20,465 nucleotides of DNA, taken from positions 1 through 20,465 of the forward strand of contig WQUT01000065.1 of assembly GCA_009781955.1 (NCBI GenBank), in the 5' to 3' direction. The notes under the pieces were generated by a model. The model was not told the origin of the DNA. It did not search any database and saw nothing but the letters and a program-made list of their open reading frames with translations. The translations under genes and the position numbers were made by a program. This document shows positions 13,829-19,815 of this stretch, in pieces (the stretch's first letter is position 1; each line of letters begins with the position of its first letter). This DNA comes from Pseudomonadota bacterium (lineage in GTDB: Bacteria > Pseudomonadota > Alphaproteobacteria > Rs-D84).

Positions 13829-14221
13829 TTACTTATTAAAAGTTCTTGTCTTGTTTTTCGCGCCCAGCATGTCAAATTTCGGGCCGCCGCGTCCCGCCCC
13901 GGGGCGCGCGCCGAATGGTTTGCGCGGGCCGTCTCCGAACGACTTTCTGGGGCCGGATCCGAAGTCGGGTCGTCCGCCGCCGCGTCCCGCCGGTCTGTCC
14001 GGGCGCGCCGGGCGGTCGCCGCGCGGCGGCCGTTCTTCTTTTTGCCGCGCGAATTTCATCGCGTTATCAACCGCTTTGCGAACCATCGCGCCGATTGGAA
14101 CCTCTATGCCCAGTTCCTGTTCGTGCGTTTTCTGCCATTCGGTCAGGAAAGCGTATTGTTCCGGGGACAATTCCACGGAAACTGTTTTTGTTTTGGGTGT
14201 TTCTTTTTCTGGGGTTTCCAT
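13829..14221 (-). CDS. Small basic protein: RHH-like N-terminus with Gly/Arg/Pro-rich tail
   Basis: A 130-residue protein. Residues 11-58 (TKTVSVELSPEQYAFLTEWQ, then VPIGAMVRKAVDNAM) look like a ribbon-helix-helix type fold: a short strand and two helices. Residues 60-130 are a disordered basic tail with RPPRGDRPARPDRPAGRGGG and repeated PRKxFG motifs, typical of nucleic-acid-binding tails. ATG 14221 is preferred over one at 14260 because GGAGG lies 10 nt before it. It is co-transcribed with ppiA. DNA or RNA binding is an inference from composition; no named family is assigned. Confidence 0.65.
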   Translation of the reverse strand: METPEKETPKTKTVSVELSPEQYAFLTEWQKTHEQELGIEVPIGAMVRKAVDNAMKFARQKEERPPRGDRPARPDRPAGRGGGRPDFGSGPRKSFGDGPRKPFGARPGAGRGGPKFDMLGAKNKTRTFNK

Positions 14222-14260
14222 AATGTAAATGCCTCCACGACATTGTTTCGTTATGGGCAC

Positions 14261-14288
14261 AGTTTACACGTTTTAAAAAATATAGCAA
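14261..14288 (-). promoter_or_regulatory. Candidate promoter of the RHH-like/ppiA operon
   Basis: On the minus strand TTGCTA (14288-14283) and TAAACT (14266-14261) are 16 bp apart, giving a leader of about 33 nt with GGAGG. Both boxes match only partly. Confidence 0.35.
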
Positions 14289-14310
14289 GACATTCAATCA
14301 TTTGAACTTA

Positions 14311-14334
14311 AAAAACCCGCCGAGGCGGGTTTCT
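14311..14334. terminator. Terminator after the DUF805 gene, probably bidirectional
   Basis: CCCGCC-GA-GGCGGG is flanked by A residues on the left and TTTCTTTT on the right. On the minus strand it lies just after the DUF805 stop and has a six-T tail (14315-14310). Confidence 0.75.
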
Positions 14335-14335
14335 T

Positions 14336-14731
14336 TTAATTTGTTCTTAAATCGCGGAATCTGTTCGGATGAACATAATTGGTCGGCAGGAAGCCCAGCA
14401 GCAGGAACATGACCAGATCCACGACCGGCACAAAGGAAAGCAGCACCAGCCATCCGGACATTCCGATGTCGTGATACCGCCGCGCCCATTGCGACAATGT
14501 CGGAATCAGCAGTATCAGCATGGGCAGACCGGTGTACATGTTAAAGTTGAACACCGCCGCCAGCAGCGCGCACAGCAGCATGTTCGCCAATATAGTCCAC
14601 CAGAATTCCGATCGCACCGCAACGCCGGTGAACCGAAAATACTTGGTCCAGAAGTTTGCATAGGCTTCGCCGAACGACAGAATTGTTCCGCCGTGTTCGG
14701 GCGCGTGAGTTGGATGTTTTTCTCTTGGCAT
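14336..14731 (-). CDS. DUF805 inner-membrane protein
   Basis: A 131-residue protein of the DUF805 family (YhaH/YhaI-like), whose function is unknown. Family features are SFGEAYANFWTKYFRFTGVA followed by RSEFWW (about 17-43), and ARRYHDIGMSGW (about 83-94). Three hydrophobic segments follow the pattern expected for the family: TILANMLLCALLAAVF, GLPMLILLIPTL and LVLLSFVPVVDLVMFLLLGFL. ATG 14731 has AAGGA 7-8 nt upstream; an upstream ATG at 14830 lies in terminator DNA and is rejected. It stands alone between two terminators. Confidence 0.85.
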   Translation of the reverse strand: MPREKHPTHAPEHGGTILSFGEAYANFWTKYFRFTGVAVRSEFWWTILANMLLCALLAAVFNFNMYTGLPMLILLIPTLSQWARRYHDIGMSGWLVLLSFVPVVDLVMFLLLGFLPTNYVHPNRFRDLRTN

Positions 14732-14802
14732 GGGTAAATCCTTTTTGTTGGTTGATTTCTCTATCATGCATTTTACATCAAAGCGCGATTGTTTTATATA
14801 AG

Positions 14803-14831
14803 AAAAAATGCCGCGCAATTTGCGCGGCATT
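14803..14831 (-). terminator. Terminator serving the lipoprotein gene
   Basis: AATGCCGCGC (14807-14816) and GCGCGGCATT (14822-14831) pair perfectly around AATTT. On the minus strand the stem is followed by a T-tract. The repeat at 14865-15035 lies between it and the lipoprotein stop. Confidence 0.75.
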
Positions 14832-14864
14832 CACTGTTTTCCATACTGTAAAACCGTCGTTTAT

Positions 14865-15035
14865 GACTACCCCGGAAAGCCAAGGTCGCCCGCAACCTCG
14901 CGCGCTCCCAGCTTTCCTCCCCTTCTAAGAAGGGGAATTCGCACTCATTCGCTTAAAATTTGAACACGCGAAGTTGCCCTTCTTAGAAGGGCCGGAATGC
15001 TTGCCAGCTTGCTGGCTTAGCATTCCGGGGTAGTC
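14865..15035. repeat. 171-bp complete palindromic element (GACTACCCCGGAA family)
   Basis: GACTACCCCGGAA (14865-14877) and TTCCGGGGTAGTC (15023-15035) are perfect 13-bp inverted ends. Inside are CCCCTTCT-AAGAAGGGG and CCCTTCTT-AGAAGGG palindromes and a right-end hairpin GGAATGCT/AGCATTCC enclosing GCCAGC/GCTGGC. It lies 3 nt after the lipoprotein stop. A left-half copy is at 3111. Confidence 0.85.
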
Positions 15036-15038
15036 CTT

Positions 15039-15653
15039 TTATTTTTTATTTCCGCTGTTTCCGTTTTTAATGCTGCCGTAATGATTGCCGTTGTTTCCGT
15101 TGGTATTGCCCTTGCCGTTGTTGTTCGGCGCGCCAGAAGATTGGTTTTGCCTTGCGGGCTGGCTGACCGGTTGGGACGGGGCATCCGCTGCCGCGGGCGC
15201 TGGGATCGGGCCGGCCGCGCGGGTCATGCCGCCCCGCTGGCCGCGGTCGGCCGCGGGATAACGGTTCCCGGCGGTTGTGGAATTGTCGCCGCCGCGCGGC
15301 TGCTCGCGACCGGGGGTGTTGCCCGCGGGATGTGCTTTGCCACGATTGGCGTATTGGTTCCCCGAAGACCTTGCGACCGGCTTGGAAGCAACCTTGCCGC
15401 CAGTCGCGGTGTTATTGTTGTTGGTATTCGTATTATTATTTACGTTGGTATTGTTGTTTACGATCGTGATTTGCTGACTGGAACTGGACGACGAAGACGC
15501 CGCGGACGACGAAGATGCGGACGGCGCGGACACAACGATGGGCCGGCGATCTACGACGACTGGCGCGGGAGAATAATAATCCGGCTCTGTTTCAACATAG
15601 CACGCGGTCAGCATTACCGCCGCGGACATCATCAAGATAATATTTTTGTTCAT
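15039..15653 (-). CDS. Low-complexity lipoprotein, family unrecognised
   Basis: A 204-residue protein with a lipoprotein signal: hydrophobic IILMMSAAVM and lipobox LTAC with Cys18 as the lipidation site. The mature part is low complexity throughout. A serine run (SASSSSAASSSSSSS, about 44-59) precedes an Asn/Thr stretch (NNNTNVNNNTNTNNNN), then Gly/Arg/Pro-rich and finally Asn/Gly/Lys-rich sequence. No folded domain is visible, so a flexible surface or periplasmic tether is likely. ATG 15653 has AAGGA about 7 nt upstream; an upstream ATG at 15695 would precede the signal and is rejected. A candidate promoter lies just upstream. Confidence 0.7.
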   Translation of the reverse strand: MNKNIILMMSAAVMLTACYVETEPDYYSPAPVVVDRRPIVVSAPSASSSSAASSSSSSSQQITIVNNNTNVNNNTNTNNNNTATGGKVASKPVARSSGNQYANRGKAHPAGNTPGREQPRGGDNSTTAGNRYPAADRGQRGGMTRAAGPIPAPAAADAPSQPVSQPARQNQSSGAPNNNGKGNTNGNNGNHYGSIKNGNSGNKK

Positions 15654-15682
15654 GCGGACATCCTTTTGGTTTGTTTTCCTGT

Positions 15683-15711
15683 ATGCTAATAACAATGTTT
15701 TGAAATGTAAA
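15683..15711 (-). promoter_or_regulatory. Candidate promoter of the lipoprotein gene
   Basis: TTTACA (15711-15706) and TAGCAT (15688-15683) on the minus strand are 17 bp apart. The leader would be about 25 nt and contains AAGGA. Confidence 0.4.
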
Positions 15712-15757
15712 GCAATAATATAAAAGTGGTTGGCGGCTGGTATAAAAATTCTTGTTC

Positions 15758-15783
15758 CCAGTCACCAGCACCAGCCACCAGCC
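15758..15783. repeat. Short copy of the CCAGCACCAGCC simple repeat
   Basis: CCAGTCACCAGCACCAGCC and its continuation match the C-rich half of the repeat at 6712-6790. It lies between the rplY terminator and the lipoprotein promoter. Confidence 0.6.
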
Positions 15784-15786
15784 ATC

Positions 15787-15811
15787 AAAAATGCGGCTTT
15801 CGCCGCATTTT
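15787..15811 (-). terminator. rplY terminator
   Basis: ATGCGGC (15791-15797), loop TTTC and GCCGCAT (15802-15808) are flanked by A and T runs, so it works in both directions. It begins directly after the rplY stop. Confidence 0.85.
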
Positions 15812-16525
15812 TTATTTCTTCCCTGCCGGTTTTGCCGCCGGCTTTGCGGCCGGTGCGGCCGCCTTGGGCGCGGCGCCTGGCGCGGGTTTGGACACCGCGG
15901 CCTTGACCGGCGCGGCGGCGGGCGCCGCATCTGTCGCGGCGGCCTTTTTCGCATCCGCTTCTTCGGCCATCTTGCCGGTTATCGCTACGAACGCCAATTG
16001 TGACTGGTGCAATCCCAATTCCACGCCCGCGGGCAGTTTCAGGTCGGATCCGTGCACCACGTCGCCGATGCCCAGGTCGGCCAGGTCAATGGTTATCGCG
16101 TCCGGAATATCGTTTACTTTTGCAACAATGGCGACCTTGCGCACCGCAAAGTTCAACGCGCCGCCCATTTTGATACCCTTGCTGGTTTCCACGTTTATAA
16201 CGCCGACCGGAATGCTGACCGAAACCGGCTTTGCAACGTCTATGCGCTTAAAGTCCGCGTGCAGCGGGGTGTCGGAAACCGGATGATACTGGATATCAAT
16301 CAGCATCGCGTTCTCTTTGCCGTTTGGCGTAGAGATTTCAAATAATTTGGTCCGCAAACCGGGGGTTTTGATTAATTCGCCCCAGGCGTGCGCGTCCAGC
16401 TCTATGGCCGCGGGCGCCTTGTTTTCGCCGTAAATGACGGCGGGCAGTTTTTTGTTTTTGCGAACTGCGCGGCTGGCCCCCTTGCCAGATTTAGCGCGAA
16501 TTTCTGCGTTTAATTGTATTGCCAT
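15812..16525 (-). CDS. rplY: 50S ribosomal protein bL25 (Ctc type)
   Basis: Binds 5S rRNA in the large ribosomal subunit. Residues 1-95 match the L25 domain (AEIRAKSGKGASRAVRKNKK, LPAVIYGENKAP), and the TL5/Ctc C-terminal beta domain follows to about 190. Residues 195-237 are an Ala/Pro/Lys-rich tail, common in alphaproteobacterial Ctc-type proteins. AAGGA lies about 7 nt before the ATG. The usual partner pth is not downstream. A 141-bp palindromic element sits between the promoter at 16717-16745 and the ribosome-binding site, so the mRNA leader should contain it. Confidence 0.93.
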   Translation of the reverse strand: MAIQLNAEIRAKSGKGASRAVRKNKKLPAVIYGENKAPAAIELDAHAWGELIKTPGLRTKLFEISTPNGKENAMLIDIQYHPVSDTPLHADFKRIDVAKPVSVSIPVGVINVETSKGIKMGGALNFAVRKVAIVAKVNDIPDAITIDLADLGIGDVVHGSDLKLPAGVELGLHQSQLAFVAITGKMAEEADAKKAAATDAAPAAAPVKAAVSKPAPGAAPKAAAPAAKPAAKPAGKK

Positions 16526-16543
16526 GACGGTATCCTTTTTGTA

Positions 16544-16684
16544 ATTCCCCTCCTAAGGAGGGGGGTCAATTTTGTGGAGCTTTTTTTGCGAGCAAAATTG
16601 ACGGGGAGGGTTTACGGAATACAGGGTATTCTGGAAACCCTCTCCGCCTCGCATTCGCTCGGCACCCCTCCGGGGGAGGGGAAT
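16544..16684. repeat. 141-bp palindromic element in the rplY leader
   Basis: ATTCCCCTCC (16544-16553) and GGAGGGGAAT (16675-16684) are the inverted ends. The left half has a second hairpin GTCAATTTTG...CAAAATTGAC; the right half has a different one of GCCGAGC type. The centre (GGGAGGGTTT...AAACCCTCTCC) is again an inverted repeat. The element ends about 10 nt upstream of the rplY Shine-Dalgarno. Confidence 0.85.
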
Positions 16685-16716
16685 AGCGGCCCTCCAAGGG
16701 TGGCCGCGCAGGGGGC

Positions 16717-16745
16717 ATTATTGACCAGGTTTCGCAAAAAATCAA
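16717..16745 (-). promoter_or_regulatory. rplY promoter
   Basis: TTGATT (16745-16740) and AATAAT (16722-16717) on the minus strand are 17 bp apart. Transcription would start near 16710, upstream of the palindromic element. The -35 equals that of rpsD. Confidence 0.6.
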
Positions 16746-16760
16746 GAAAAATTTGAAATT

Positions 16761-17429
16761 TTATCTGCGCTTAGATTTTGAACGAGAGTGTCCGACGTAT
16801 GTCAAATAGATGTTTTTTCCTGGACATGCTTTGATACATTCGCCGCAACTGGTGCATAAGTTTGAATCTACATACATGTAAAGATTTTGCAAAGCGTATT
16901 TTATCGCTTTTTTCGTGCCACATGCTTGCTGACATTCATTATTACACTTTTCGTTTTCGCAATCTCCCCTGGATATTTCAGCCCCGAAATCTTCTTGTCT
17001 AATTTCTATGCCATTTTTAAGCTTAAAGATATAATCTACGTATGCTTTCAGCGAGTCAAACGGGTAAAAGGGCTCTTCATGAATTAAATGCTCGGGAATT
17101 TGAATTCCGAAAATTTGTTCGGTTCGGCTTACGAAATAGTCCGTGATGTCTGTATTTTCAAATGCATTAAATTCAAAACCGCGTGCTTCTTTATAATTGA
17201 GTTTTTTATACGCCGATTTTGGCCAAGGCTCGCTAGTAAGCATTAATTTTTCAGAAGGAATGTCCGGCATGAATCCAAACGTCCGAAAAAAATCTCTATT
17301 AAAATCAGGGGCCGTCCAAACATGAACACCTATAACATGGGGCCCCAATGCATTTCCTTGATAGTCCTCGTATGCTTTATTAAGTGCTCTTATGCATTTT
17401 CTCTTGATTTGGGTACGAGATATTGCCAT
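16761..17429 (-). CDS. Ferredoxin-like iron-sulfur protein, family unrecognised
   Basis: A 222-residue protein ending in a ferredoxin-like domain. A canonical [4Fe-4S] motif CxxCxxCxxxCP is formed by C192, C195, C198 and C202 (LCTSCGECIKACPGK). An upstream cluster C157, C162, C166 and C170 (spacing 4-3-3) could hold a second, atypical cluster. The first 150 residues, with HVIGVHVWTAPDFNRDFFRT and many aromatics, match nothing I recognise. ATG 17429 is preferred over one at 17504; AAGG lies upstream. The tail (GHSRSKSKRR) is basic. Coding is AT-rich compared with rplY and rpsD, hinting at acquisition. An electron-transfer role or a radical-chemistry partner is possible but unproven. Confidence 0.68.
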   Translation of the reverse strand: MAISRTQIKRKCIRALNKAYEDYQGNALGPHVIGVHVWTAPDFNRDFFRTFGFMPDIPSEKLMLTSEPWPKSAYKKLNYKEARGFEFNAFENTDITDYFVSRTEQIFGIQIPEHLIHEEPFYPFDSLKAYVDYIFKLKNGIEIRQEDFGAEISRGDCENEKCNNECQQACGTKKAIKYALQNLYMYVDSNLCTSCGECIKACPGKNIYLTYVGHSRSKSKRR

Positions 17430-17542
17430 AGCAGTTCGCCTTATTCTTCGCTCTCTCAATCTCCAATTTTGAAGGTAATATAAACAAAAAATTTTGAATT
17501 TCATTAAAAAAAGCTAAGCCGGCAAAAAAATCAATAAAAAAC

Positions 17543-17571
17543 TTGATTTTCGCAAAATTTACGTATAAAAT
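17543..17571 (+). promoter_or_regulatory. rpsD promoter
   Basis: TTGATT (17543-17548) and TAAAAT (17566-17571) are 17 bp apart. The predicted start near 17578 leaves a leader of about 290 nt that holds two kinds of repeat. Confidence 0.65.
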
Positions 17572-17579
17572 CGGCGGGT

Positions 17580-17645
17580 CCGCCTTCGCTGATGCTACGG
17601 CGCGACAAGGCTGGATAATCCACCCTACGCCAAGGCTTCGGGTGG
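17580..17645. repeat. CCTTCGC...GCTACGGCG short repeats in the rpsD leader
   Basis: Two related units lie here: CCGCCTTCGCTGATGCTACG (continuing GCG, 17580-17602), and 17620-17645 with inverted ends CCACCC/GGGTGG around TACGCCAAGGCTTC. The inverse of a third unit is at 1779-1802, between the tRNA-Leu terminator and dacA. From 17646 to 17717 I see nothing further. Confidence 0.55.
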
Positions 17646-17717
17646 CAAGCAGAACTGAATAATTTATGGCGTCCTGTGGTCGCCGGAAAAGATAAGGATT
17701 CTGTCAAACGTCTGGTA

Positions 17718-17845
17718 ATTCCCCTCCTTCGGAGGGGTGCCGAGCAAAGCGAGGCGGGGAGGGTTTTCAGAATATATAAATACTCTGTGAACCCTCCCCG
17801 TCTTGCCGCCTTCGGCGTCAATCCACCCCTCCGAAGGAGGGGAAT
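17718..17845. repeat. 128-bp palindromic element in the rpsD leader
   Basis: ATTCCCCTCCTTCGG (17718-17732) and CCGAAGGAGGGGAAT (17831-17845) are perfect 15-bp inverted ends, each itself forming a hairpin with the adjoining bases. The second hairpins differ: GCCGAGC-AAA-GCGAGGC on the left, GCCGCC-TTCGGCG type on the right. The centre GGGGAGGGTTTTCAGA...GTGAACCCTCCCC is inverted. It ends 21 nt before the rpsD ATG. Confidence 0.88.
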
Positions 17846-17866
17846 AAATAACCATAGGAAATAAAA

Positions 17867-18499
17867 ATGGCAAGAGACGGCGCAAAGCGCAGCACGCGCA
17901 AACTTAAAATCGGACGGCGTTTGGGTATGAACCTGTGGGGCCAGGCAAAATCCCCGTTCAACAAACGCAAATACAAACCAGGCCAGCACGGGCCCACCAG
18001 CCGCGGCGGATCGCAATCCGACTATGGCAAGCAGATGAAGGCCAAACAGACGCTGAAAGGGTATTACGGCAATATTGGCGAAAAGAAATTCCACAAATAT
18101 TATGATGAGGCGGTGAATATGCGCAGCGACACGCCGCAGAGCCTTATCGGCCTGTTGGAATCGCGCCTGGACGCGGTGGTGTATCGCGCGAAACTGGCCC
18201 CCACGGTGTTTTCCGCGCGCCAGCTGGTCAGCCACGGCCACGTTTACGTCAACGGCAAACGCGTTAAAATCGCATCGTATTCGGTAAAGCCGAACGATGA
18301 AATCACCATATCCGACAAGGCGAAACAGATGCCGCTGGTGGTTCTGGCACTGGAATCGCCGGAACGCGATTTCCCGGATTATATCAAAGTGAACTCCGCG
18401 AATTTCACCGCGACGTTCATCCGCGTGCCGGCATTGGAAGACGTCCCGTATCCGGTCCAGATGCAACCCGACCTGGTCGTTGAATATTATAGTCGTTAG
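17867..18499 (+). CDS. rpsD: 30S ribosomal protein uS4
   Basis: Primary 16S rRNA-binding protein of the small subunit, often also a translational regulator. The N-terminal domain contains KLKIGRRLGMNLWG and KYKPGQHG (about 12-43); it lacks zinc-binding cysteines. The S4 RNA-binding domain runs from about 98 to 160 (ESRLDAVVYRAKLAPTVFSA, HGHVYVNGKRV). Length 210 is normal, and the C-terminus (VVEYYSR) is complete. AGGA lies 7-8 nt before the ATG. It stands alone with its own promoter and terminator, not in the alpha operon with rpsM-rpsK-rpoA, as is common in alphaproteobacteria. Its leader carries a large palindrome, which might affect S4 control. Confidence 0.96.
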   Translation: MARDGAKRSTRKLKIGRRLGMNLWGQAKSPFNKRKYKPGQHGPTSRGGSQSDYGKQMKAKQTLKGYYGNIGEKKFHKYYDEAVNMRSDTPQSLIGLLESRLDAVVYRAKLAPTVFSARQLVSHGHVYVNGKRVKIASYSVKPNDEITISDKAKQMPLVVLALESPERDFPDYIKVNSANFTATFIRVPALEDVPYPVQMQPDLVVEYYSR

Positions 18500-18525
18500 T
18501 CGTTGGTCGTTAGTAGTTAGTCATT

Positions 18526-18556
18526 AAAAAATGCGCCATTAATTGGCGCATTTTTT
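18526..18556. terminator. rpsD terminator, symmetric
   Basis: AAAAAATGCGCCA (18526-18538), loop TTAAT and TGGCGCATTTTTT (18544-18556) form a perfect stem with T-tract in both directions. Just before it, 18491-18524 is a short GTCGTTAGT-type simple repeat. Confidence 0.88.
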
Positions 18557-18578
18557 GTAACGAATGGTTGATGTGGTG

Positions 18579-18719
18579 TGTTCCCCTCCTATGGAGGGGC
18601 GGTGCCTTGTATCGGCACCGGGGGTGGTTAGATTCATTATTTACAAAACCACCCCAGATTTTCTAAGCGCGCAATACCGGCACCGCTAAGAAAATCTACC
18701 CCTCCACAGGAGGGGAACA
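18579..18719. repeat. 141-bp palindromic element between rpsD and smpB
   Basis: Ends TGTTCCCCTCCT and AGGAGGGGAACA are perfect inverse copies. The left half has hairpin GGTGCC-TTGTAT-CGGCACC. The right half has AGATTTTCT...AGAAAATCT. The centre is GGGGGTGGTTAGATT/AAAACCACCCC. It fills the convergent gap and ends 12 nt beyond the smpB stop. Confidence 0.85.
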
Positions 18720-18731
18720 TATGCGGTGCAA

Positions 18732-19199
18732 TCATTTTTTCAGAATTCTCGCTTTGTCTTTTTCCCATTCGCGTTTTTTGATTGTCTCGCGCTTGTCCAC
18801 TTTGTTTTTGCCAAATCCGATGCCCAGCAGGACTTTCAGTTTTCCGCGCGAATTGAAATAGAGCTTCAGCGGCACGACGGTTGCGCCTTTTTCCGACAAT
18901 TTTCCAACGATGCGGTTGATTTGGCTGCGATGCATCAGCAACTGCCGATAACGCCGCTCGTCAAAGCGGGTAATCTTTGCGGCGGTGGGCAAGGGCTGGA
19001 TAACGACGTTGGACAGCATCAGGTTTCCGCCGCGATTCTGCACAAATCCGTCCGTGATGTTCACCAGTCCGTACCGCGCGGATTTCACCTCTGCCCCGGT
19101 CAAGCTGACGCCCGCCTCTATCGTATCTTCAATAGAGTAATTGAACCGCGCTTTGCGGTTTTCAGCAATCTGCCCTGATTTAATCAACTGTCTTGTCAT
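18732..19199 (-). CDS. smpB: SsrA-binding protein
   Basis: Delivers tmRNA to stalled ribosomes for trans-translation. The 155-residue protein shows the family pattern: NRKARFNYSIEDTIEAGVSL at 14-33, then TGAEVKSARYG, and YRQLLMHRSQI and VPLKLYFNSRGKLKVLLGIG; the basic tail KKREWEKDKARILKK is typical. No Shine-Dalgarno precedes the ATG, and a TATAAT box ends 7 nt upstream, so the mRNA is probably leaderless. The tmRNA gene (ssrA) is not in this window. Confidence 0.95.
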   Translation of the reverse strand: MTRQLIKSGQIAENRKARFNYSIEDTIEAGVSLTGAEVKSARYGLVNITDGFVQNRGGNLMLSNVVIQPLPTAAKITRFDERRYRQLLMHRSQINRIVGKLSEKGATVVPLKLYFNSRGKLKVLLGIGFGKNKVDKRETIKKREWEKDKARILKK

Positions 19200-19206
19200 G
19201 TAAAAA

Positions 19207-19235
19207 ATTATAACTTAAAAAAATTGTAGGGGCAA
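19207..19235 (-). promoter_or_regulatory. smpB promoter with its -35 inside a mobile palindrome
   Basis: TATAAT (19212-19207) and TTGCCC (19235-19230) on the minus strand are exactly 17 bp apart. The -35 lies within the 28-bp palindrome at 19226-19253. Transcription should start at about the ATG. Confidence 0.55.
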
Positions 19236-19253
19236 ATAATTATTTGCCCCTAC
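19226..19253. repeat. 28-bp perfect palindrome, intergenic copy
   Basis: Identical over all 28 bp to the copy inside mtaB (11108-11135): GTAGGGGCAAATAA and its inverse. It lies 4 nt after the hydrolase stop and 26 nt upstream of smpB. Confidence 0.9.
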
Positions 19254-19257
19254 CGTA

Positions 19258-19809
19258 TTACCCTAAATCCAAAACATCTAAAACCTGTGGGAATTCTGTA
19301 TATCCGAATTCCGCGTTCAGATGTCCGCCGTTCGGAATAATGGTCAGCGGTACGCCAATATGTTGGCTAAAATACGCCGCCGCCGCGCGTGGAACATACG
19401 GGTCATTATTGCCCCAAAGCAGCGTCGCCCGGCCCATGTTCGCCCTGATTTTATCCCAATTAAAATCATATTCGGTAAATGTTTTATTAAGGTTATCAAA
19501 AAATTCATTGCCCAATTTCTGTATAAATCCGCTGACGAAAACAGACTGCGCAACCGGCTGATTCAAAGATTCCAAGATGTGCAACATGAACGCCGCGCCG
19601 CAGCTGTGCCCGATCAGAATCGTATCTTTTCCGATTTGGGGGGCTTGCTCGCCCAATGCGGCGCGCCAGGCCTCAACCGATTGCCCCTCTGGCGTTGGAA
19701 AGCGCGGAACATAGACTGTGTGGCCCCGGTCCCCCAGCTGGGTTTTCAGCCATTGAAACCAGTTCCCTTCCGGCGATCCGCCGGTGCCATGCAGGATTAT
19801 TATATTCAT
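19258..19809 (-). CDS. Alpha/beta hydrolase of the RBBP9/YdeN type
   Basis: A 183-residue serine hydrolase of the small RBBP9/YdeN family, whose bacterial substrates are mostly unknown. N-terminal IIILHGTGGSPEGNW is the oxyanion-hole region. The nucleophile elbow GHSCG (67-71) places Ser69. Asp136 (GNNDPYVP) and His163 (NGGHLNAEFGY) complete the triad. Length and motif order match the family. It is probably cytoplasmic, as there is no signal peptide. Its start lies 6 nt after the stop of the upstream gene with no clear Shine-Dalgarno, so translation is probably coupled to it. Confidence 0.88.
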   Translation of the reverse strand: MNIIILHGTGGSPEGNWFQWLKTQLGDRGHTVYVPRFPTPEGQSVEAWRAALGEQAPQIGKDTILIGHSCGAAFMLHILESLNQPVAQSVFVSGFIQKLGNEFFDNLNKTFTEYDFNWDKIRANMGRATLLWGNNDPYVPRAAAAYFSQHIGVPLTIIPNGGHLNAEFGYTEFPQVLDVLDLG

Positions 19810-19815
19810 CAGGAA

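Noticed and set aside
15081..15689. Plus-strand ORF opposite the lipoprotein
   Set aside because: It is an open shadow of a GC-rich low-complexity gene; the minus strand has a lipobox, ribosome-binding site and promoter.
17531..18466. 311-codon minus-strand ORF across rpsD
   Set aside because: It is antisense to the clearly conserved uS4 gene and runs through repeat DNA.
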